Of a DNA stretch of 11,223 bases, positions 7,506 to 11,223 are shown piece after piece. Positions within the stretch are counted from its first letter, which is position 1. Each line of letters starts with the position of its first letter. This DNA is from Flavisolibacter sp. (lineage in GTDB: Bacteria > Bacteroidota > Bacteroidia > Chitinophagales > Chitinophagaceae). The position numbers and the translations under genes were made by a program. The stretch covers positions 1 through 11,223 of the forward strand of contig JAICTW010000027.1 in NCBI GenBank assembly GCA_025936195.1, written 5' to 3'. Under the pieces are notes generated by a model. The model saw only the letters and a list, made by a program, of their open reading frames with translations. It was not told the origin of the DNA and did not search any database.

Positions 7506-7979
7506 CTAAAATGTGAGAAGTGAAACAATTTCTTCCAGGTACAACTGATCTGCTCTATCAAATTGATTTAAGTTCAAACTATCGGCATCGAATACAGCCA
7601 CTACTTCATTGTTGCGCATAATGGGCACAACAATTTCTGATTTTGATAAACTGCTGCAGGTAATATGTCCGGGAAATTTTTCAACATCGGGAACGATCAG
7701 GGTTTGCTTCTGCGCCCAACTACTTCCGCAAACACCTTTTCCTTTTTTAATGCGGGTACAGGCAACCGGTCCTTGAAAAGGTCCAACCACCAGCTCATCT
7801 TTCTTCACTAAATAAAACCCAATCCACAACCAGTTGAATTGCTCCTTCAATGCTGCGGCAACATTTGCAAGGTTGGCGATCAAATCTGTTTCGCCTTCCA
7901 GCAAACCTTTGATCTGGGGAATTAATGCTTCGTATTGTTCCTGCTTTGTTCCGGTAATAATTGTCAGGTCTTCTGCCAT
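7506..7979 (-). CDS. msrC: Free methionine-(R)-sulfoxide reductase (fRMsr), GAF-domain enzyme
   Basis: This cytosolic enzyme reduces free L-methionine-(R)-sulfoxide to methionine, with electrons normally supplied by thioredoxin; it repairs oxidised amino acid rather than protein. The 157-residue chain is a single GAF domain of the usual family length. Family hallmarks are WIGFYL (52-57), GPFQGPVACTRI (66-77), GKGVCG (80-85), HITCSS (105-110), SEIVVP (114-119) and FDADS (130-134). The three cysteines Cys74, Cys84 and Cys108 have the same 10- and 24-residue spacing as Cys84, Cys94 and Cys118 of the E. coli enzyme (YebR/MsrC). HITCSS replaces the more usual HIACD, a small deviation at the position after the catalytic Cys. 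The ATG at 7979 fits the family's N-terminus. It lies only a few bases beyond the T-tract of the upstream gene's terminator, with no Shine-Dalgarno sequence. The identification is firm. Confidence 0.93.
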   Translation of the reverse strand: MAEDLTIITGTKQEQYEALIPQIKGLLEGETDLIANLANVAAALKEQFNWLWIGFYLVKKDELVVGPFQGPVACTRIKKGKGVCGSSWAQKQTLIVPDVEKFPGHITCSSLSKSEIVVPIMRNNEVVAVFDADSLNLNQFDRADQLYLEEIVSLLTF

Positions 7980-7983
7980 AGCA

Positions 7984-7991
7984 CAAAAATA
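7984..7991 (-). promoter_or_regulatory. Possible -7 box (TAnnTTTG) for msrC inside a terminator T-tract
   Basis: On the minus strand TATTTTTG matches the Bacteroidota -7 consensus TAnnTTTG exactly. It ends 4 nt before the msrC ATG, so transcription would begin at or next to the start codon. The nearest upstream TTG is 16 nt away, shorter than the usual 19-21 nt. The match may simply reflect the T-rich terminator. Confidence 0.25.
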
Positions 7992-8022
7992 AAAAACAAA
8001 AGCCGCCCAATTGGACGGCTTT
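7985..8022 (-). terminator. Intrinsic terminator of the Spy-like gene, abutting the msrC start
   Basis: On the minus strand the arms AAAGCCG / CGGCTTT surround an inner CCAATTGG self-complement with one mismatch (7999-8022). A T-rich tract, TTTTGTTTTTTATTTTT, follows (8001 down to 7985). It begins 15 bp after the Spy-like stop codon, and its T-tract ends 5 bp before the msrC ATG. Confidence 0.8.
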
Positions 8023-8036
8023 ATTTACCGGTATAA

Positions 8037-8441
8037 TTAGTTGTTTCCATTACCGCCGCCACCATTCTGGCGTTGTTGCTGCATTTGCTTTCTCAGGTCA
8101 TCAAAGAAATCATTCACAGCTTTGACCTGATCATCAGTTAAAGGAATGTCCTTGTACTGCTTGTTCTCATCAGCCTGAACTTCTTCCATTTTCTTTTTTC
8201 TTTCGTCCTGAGAAAGGTCTCTCATTCCACGCATTTTGCTGCGGGCATCCCAATTGATGTCAAGCACTTTGTCGGCCTGCGCATCAGTGAGTTTTGTTTT
8301 TTCGATCAGCAAAGGCTTTACACGTTCAACATATCTTGCCTTTGCAGCGGCAGGATCAAAATTTCCATTTCCGCCCTGCGCATTGGCATTGGACAGTAAC
8401 ACGGTTGTAAATACGGCAACCAGGGCTAACAGCTTTTTCAT
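8037..8441 (-). CDS. Small periplasmic Spy/CpxP-like protein with two LTxxQ motifs
   Basis: A 134-residue exported protein. Residues 1-21 are a signal peptide (MKKLLALVAV core, cleavage predicted after the ANA at 19-21). The mature part is helical and strongly charged, with LTDAQ (51-55) and LTDDQ (101-105). These match the LTxxQ motifs that define the Spy/CpxP-like periplasmic family, whose best-known members act as ATP-independent chaperones or envelope-stress sensors in proteobacteria. The spacing of about 50 residues between motifs fits. The C-terminus is a low-complexity Gln- then Gly/Asn-rich tail (about 120-134), probably disordered. There are no cysteines in the mature part. It is transcribed alone: a promoter candidate lies just upstream and a terminator just downstream. 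Family membership rests only on these motifs, so chaperone function is inference. Confidence 0.85.
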   Translation of the reverse strand: MKKLLALVAVFTTVLLSNANAQGGNGNFDPAAAKARYVERVKPLLIEKTKLTDAQADKVLDINWDARSKMRGMRDLSQDERKKKMEEVQADENKQYKDIPLTDDQVKAVNDFFDDLRKQMQQQRQNGGGGNGNN

Positions 8442-8465
8442 AATAAAATTTGTGTTTTAGGAAGG

Positions 8466-8495
8466 GAAAGGTATAACCCTAACAAGTTAATCAAG
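8466..8495 (-). promoter_or_regulatory. Candidate Bacteroidota promoter for the Spy-like gene
   Basis: On the minus strand CTTG (8495-8492) is followed after 18 nt by TACCTTTC (8473-8466), close to the Bacteroidota pattern TTTG-N19-21-TAnnTTTG with one mismatch in each box. It lies in the gap between the lipoprotein stop and the Spy-like start, giving a leader of roughly 20 nt. Confidence 0.35.
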
Positions 8496-8506
8496 GTTAA
8501 AAGATG

Positions 8507-9637
8507 CTATTGAATTTTAAAGAAAAAAAGCTGCGTCAGCTCTTCATTGGAAAAATTATTATCGGAAACAAAAATTAATGTTTGATGGCCGTCCGGCAAT
8601 TTTGGTCCAAGCGTTACGCCTTCAACATTATCAATGTAAATACCAAGGCTGTCCATGTTCAATATTAATTTTTTTGAGAGCGGCATAAAGTTTCCATTCT
8701 TAAGAGATGAAAGGTTTGAGACATTAGTAGCACCACTTTTATCAGCCAGATAAACCTTAATGGTGCAGGCTTTTCTTCCGGTGGAAAAAGAACGTTCCAT
8801 TACCAACAACTGGTGATCATTGATTGCAAGAATATCGGGAACACCATTTATTTTAAACGCACCAGGTGGATTGGCAGGATAAGCCACCGGATCAATTTGA
8901 TAAGCATATTGCGCTTCGGGCTTTTTTGTTTTTACATCAAACTGAATGATGCGTATCCATGCAGAAGAATCGTTCAGTCCTGCCCTTGCACCATCCTCGT
9001 ACAAAGGTTCTTCCACACTTACCAAAAGCTTTTTGTAATTATCAGTAAAACTCAAACCTTCAAACACTCCGTTTTGTCTTGGTCCTTTCTCTTCATCATT
9101 CATGTGCATATTCGATGGCAAAACAAAACTGTCAATGTATTTTCCGTCAGCAGAAATAATTTTAACAGAAGGATCTTCCAACACCGTAGCATTTTTTCTA
9201 ACGATCCTTTCTCCTTCACTGCTCCAAACTAATTGATTCGTTTTTGCATTGTAGCGCATGGCTTCCGGATCGGGTGTATGGTAAGGATCTTGTTTTGAAT
9301 TGGGATAAACAGATCCATTATTTTGTAATAAATTTTTTACAGAAACAAATCGAACACTGTCAATTACTTTTTCATTCAGATAAATTTTCGCTGTGTAAAA
9401 CCGTGCAGGATTGATGGCGGAACGGTCATCGCAAATGAGGTAATAAAGATCATGCTTGCGGTCGTAATCAATTCCGGACAAACCCCCGATGGTTGTGTTT
9501 TGAAAAGATTTGTTGTAGGGGACATCGTATTCACCAATAAATTTCAGTTGGCTGTTATTGGTTAGCGCTATTGTTCTCTGCGTGGTGCACGAGATAATAA
9601 AAATGCTGATCAGAAAAATGAGTACAGTCTTCTTCAT
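8507..9637 (-). CDS. Lipoprotein with 'esterase-like activity of phytase' beta-propeller domain
   Basis: A 376-residue envelope protein. A signal peptide ends in a lipobox, IISC, with Cys17 as the lipidated residue, so it is probably anchored in the outer or inner membrane. The rest (about 31-376) fits the phytase-like/esterase-like beta-propeller family (Pfam 'Phytase-like', PF13449). Hallmarks are GGLSGIDYD (51-59), DPEAMRY (123-129), NGVFEGLSFT (189-198), ERSFSTGR (281-288), DNVEGVTLGP (336-345) and FVSDNNFS (356-363). The recurring 'EG(L/V)' segments with nearby acidic residues are where metal or substrate would be expected. Length is normal for the family. The natural substrate is unknown; phosphoester hydrolysis is suggested by the family name only. 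The gene diverges from the peptidase gene across 67 bp and has its own promoter candidate. I saw no clear terminator after the stop. Family assignment is good; function is uncertain. Confidence 0.85.
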   Translation of the reverse strand: MKKTVLIFLISIFIISCTTQRTIALTNNSQLKFIGEYDVPYNKSFQNTTIGGLSGIDYDRKHDLYYLICDDRSAINPARFYTAKIYLNEKVIDSVRFVSVKNLLQNNGSVYPNSKQDPYHTPDPEAMRYNAKTNQLVWSSEGERIVRKNATVLEDPSVKIISADGKYIDSFVLPSNMHMNDEEKGPRQNGVFEGLSFTDNYKKLLVSVEEPLYEDGARAGLNDSSAWIRIIQFDVKTKKPEAQYAYQIDPVAYPANPPGAFKINGVPDILAINDHQLLVMERSFSTGRKACTIKVYLADKSGATNVSNLSSLKNGNFMPLSKKLILNMDSLGIYIDNVEGVTLGPKLPDGHQTLIFVSDNNFSNEELTQLFFFKIQ

Positions 9638-9666
9638 TGGTATAATTTAAAATCTTCTTTCGCTGT

Positions 9667-9698
9667 CAAAATTGCTTTAACTTTTGCGCTCAAACAAA
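9667..9698 (-). promoter_or_regulatory. Candidate Bacteroidota promoter for the phytase-like lipoprotein gene
   Basis: On the minus strand TTTG (9698-9695) is followed after 20 nt by CAATTTTG (9674-9667), matching TTTG-N19-21-TAnnTTTG with one mismatch (C for T in the first base of the -7 box). Transcription would start near 9660, giving a leader of about 23 nt before the ATG at 9637. This is the best promoter match in the window. Confidence 0.45.
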
Positions 9699-9704
9699 AT
9701 CAAC

Positions 9705-11223
9705 ATGCGTAAGATTATTCTTCTTCCACTAATCATTATCGTTTCAATTGTTTTCATCCGTTGCCATGAAACAGCAACGGCCGGCAGCAATTATACCGAA
9801 GATGGCTTTGCTGCTTTCAGTGCCGATACATTGGCAATGGATATAAAAATACTTTCCTCTGATTCCTTCATGGGCCGTAAGCCTTTCACCGGAGGCGAAA
9901 CCAAAGCGATCAACTACATGCAGAAACGTTTTGAAGAAGAGGGTTTGGAACCCGGTAATGGCAACAGTTATTTGCAGGATGTTCCAATGGTGAACATTGC
10001 CACCAAAGCTGATTCGGTGATACAGGTGCAATCGTCCAAAGGAAATTTTCAATTAAAAGGTTTTGATGATTATGTGCTCTGGACCGAAAAAACAGATTCA
10101 GTTATTAATCTAAAAAATGATGAACTGGTTTTTGCCGGCTATGGGGTGAATGCTCCCGAAAGAGGATGGAATGATTATGCCGGCCTGGATGTGAAAGGAA
10201 AAATTGTAATGGTATTGGTGAACGATCCGGGTTATGGAATTGATTCTTCTTTATTCAAAGGCGATACGATGACTTATTACGGAAGATGGACTTATAAATT
10301 TGAAGAAGCAGCACGACAGGGAGCCAAAGGCTGTTTGGTAATTCACAATGAAAAAGCAGCCAGCTATCCGTTCAGTGTTGTTCAAAACAACTGGAATGGT
10401 TCACATCTTTATTTAGACAATCGCGGAAAGAATATACCCTACTGCGATGCTGTAGGATGGATCTCTGAACCTGCCGCAAAAAAATTATTGAATGCTGCCG
10501 GTTATGATTCCACTTTGTTTACGAAAGCGGCACAAAAAGGATTCAAACCCATACCATTGAATGAAAAATTATCCACCAGTATAAAGGTTACGGCAACGTA
10601 CAATAAATCGCATAATGTTATCGGAAAAATTACCGGAGCCAAACATCCTGATGAATACATTATTTATACGGCGCACTGGGATCATCTTGGTATTGGAAAA
10701 CCTGATGAAACCGGCGACAGCATTTACAATGGTGCATTGGACAATGCCAGCGCCAGTGCAGGTTTGATTGAACTGGCCAAAGCATTCACCAGTTTACAAA
10801 CAAAGCCTGACCGCACTGTTATTTTTCTTTCGGTAACGGCAGAAGAGCAAGGATTGTGGGGATCGGCTTATTATGCACAAAATCCAATTTACCCCATCAA
10901 CAAAACCGTTGCGAATATTAATATGGATGGACTAAATAATACAGGTAAGACAAAGGACATTGTTATAGTGGGACAGGGACAATCTGACTTAGAAGATTAT
11001 TTAAAAGAAGCCGCGCAGAAAATGGACCGCTATACTTCTTTTGAAACCCATCCGGAAGCAGGTTATTATTATCGTTCCGATCATTTCAATTTTGCAAAAC
11101 AAGGTGTACCTGCTTTATATACCTCCAGCGGAATTGATGTAATTGGAAAGGGAAAAGTTTATGGCCAGCAAAAGCAGGATGAATACCGTGAAAAACATTA
11201 TCATCGTCCATCCGATGAATACA
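9705..11223 (+). CDS. Secreted M28-family zinc aminopeptidase with PA-type insert (C-terminus outside window)
   Basis: The frame is open from ATG at 9705 to the right edge (506 residues, no stop). It encodes a co-catalytic di-zinc M28 exopeptidase, expected to release N-terminal residues from peptides outside the cytoplasm. The expected zinc ligands and catalytic residues are all present: His324 in TAHWDHLG, bridging Asp346 in GALDNASA, the catalytic/ligand pair Glu380-Glu381 in TAEEQGLWGS, Asp408 in NINMDG, and His460 in YRSDHFNF. Residues about 138-250 (DELVFAGYGVNAPE, LDVKGKIVMVL, EAARQGAKGCLVIHN) form the protease-associated (PA) domain found inserted in many secreted M28 enzymes. An N-terminal hydrophobic stretch (3-18) ends at Cys20, but the -1 residue is Arg (FIRC), a poor lipobox, so lipidation is uncertain. 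The N-terminal export signal, PA insert and metal site make the class firm; specificity is not visible. Confidence 0.93.
   Translation, partial: MRKIILLPLIIIVSIVFIRCHETATAGSNYTEDGFAAFSADTLAMDIKILSSDSFMGRKPFTGGETKAINYMQKRFEEEGLEPGNGNSYLQDVPMVNIATKADSVIQVQSSKGNFQLKGFDDYVLWTEKTDSVINLKNDELVFAGYGVNAPERGWNDYAGLDVKGKIVMVLVNDPGYGIDSSLFKGDTMTYYGRWTYKFEEAARQGAKGCLVIHNEKAASYPFSVVQNNWNGSHLYLDNRGKNIPYCDAVGWISEPAAKKLLNAAGYDSTLFTKAAQKGFKPIPLNEKLSTSIKVTATYNKSHNVIGKITGAKHPDEYIIYTAHWDHLGIGKPDETGDSIYNGALDNASASAGLIELAKAFTSLQTKPDRTVIFLSVTAEEQGLWGSAYYAQNPIYPINKTVANINMDGLNNTGKTKDIVIVGQGQSDLEDYLKEAAQKMDRYTSFETHPEAGYYYRSDHFNFAKQGVPALYTSSGIDVIGKGKVYGQQKQDEYREKHYHRPSDEY

Noticed and set aside
7795..8010. 71-residue minus-strand frame overlapping the msrC 5' half
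   Set aside because: It lies in another frame of msrC, crosses the terminator hairpin, and has no recognisable protein features; msrC is a firm call.
2028..8441. Reading the kinase, msrC and Spy-like genes as one signalling or stress operon
   Set aside because: A plus-strand gene lies between the kinase and msrC, and strong terminators follow the kinase and the Spy-like gene.
9744..10052. 102-residue minus-strand frame
   Set aside because: It is antisense to the M28 peptidase, whose motifs are unambiguous on the plus strand.

Overview
The window looks like ordinary chromosomal DNA of a Bacteroidota bacterium, most likely Chitinophagales/Chitinophagaceae-like. This is inference from protein style, not a database match. 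The clues are secreted proteins with MKK-type signals, a cytosolic histidine kinase with many PAS domains and a 'VASHDMKEPLRKI' H-box, AT-rich intergenic DNA, start codons without Shine-Dalgarno sequences, and promoter candidates of the Bacteroidota TTTG/TAnnTTTG type. No mobile element, CRISPR array, tRNA or rRNA was seen.

Layout from left to right. (1) Positions 1-1498, minus strand: a secreted protein of unknown function with three apparent regions, including a lipocalin-like middle domain; its C-terminus lies beyond the left edge. (2) 1499-1969: about 470 bp without a gene but with several perfect inverted repeats. (3) 1970-1997: a strong intrinsic terminator for the next gene. (4) 2028-6974, minus: a 1648-residue soluble sensor histidine kinase with about eleven PAS domains, H-box His1427 and a complete ATPase domain. 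It starts at TTG behind an 8-nt perfect Shine-Dalgarno sequence, unlike every other gene here. (5) 7236-7436, plus: a small 66-residue protein of unknown function. (6) 7506-7979, minus: free methionine-(R)-sulfoxide reductase (msrC) with all three expected cysteines. (7) 8037-8441, minus: a small periplasmic Spy/CpxP-like protein, ending in a terminator that abuts the msrC start. (8) 8507-9637, minus: a lipoprotein with the 'esterase-like activity of phytase' beta-propeller domain. (9) 9705-11223, plus: a secreted M28 zinc aminopeptidase with a PA-type insert, cut by the right edge and divergent from the lipoprotein.

The genes do not form one obvious pathway. Several encode envelope or secreted products (the lipocalin-like protein, the Spy-like protein, the phytase-like lipoprotein and the peptidase). 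msrC is a cytosolic oxidative-repair enzyme, and the kinase has no response regulator beside it. I see no convincing new multi-gene system. The most unusual signals are the kinase's translation start, its two-class PAS arrangement, and the overlap of the msrC upstream region with the preceding terminator.
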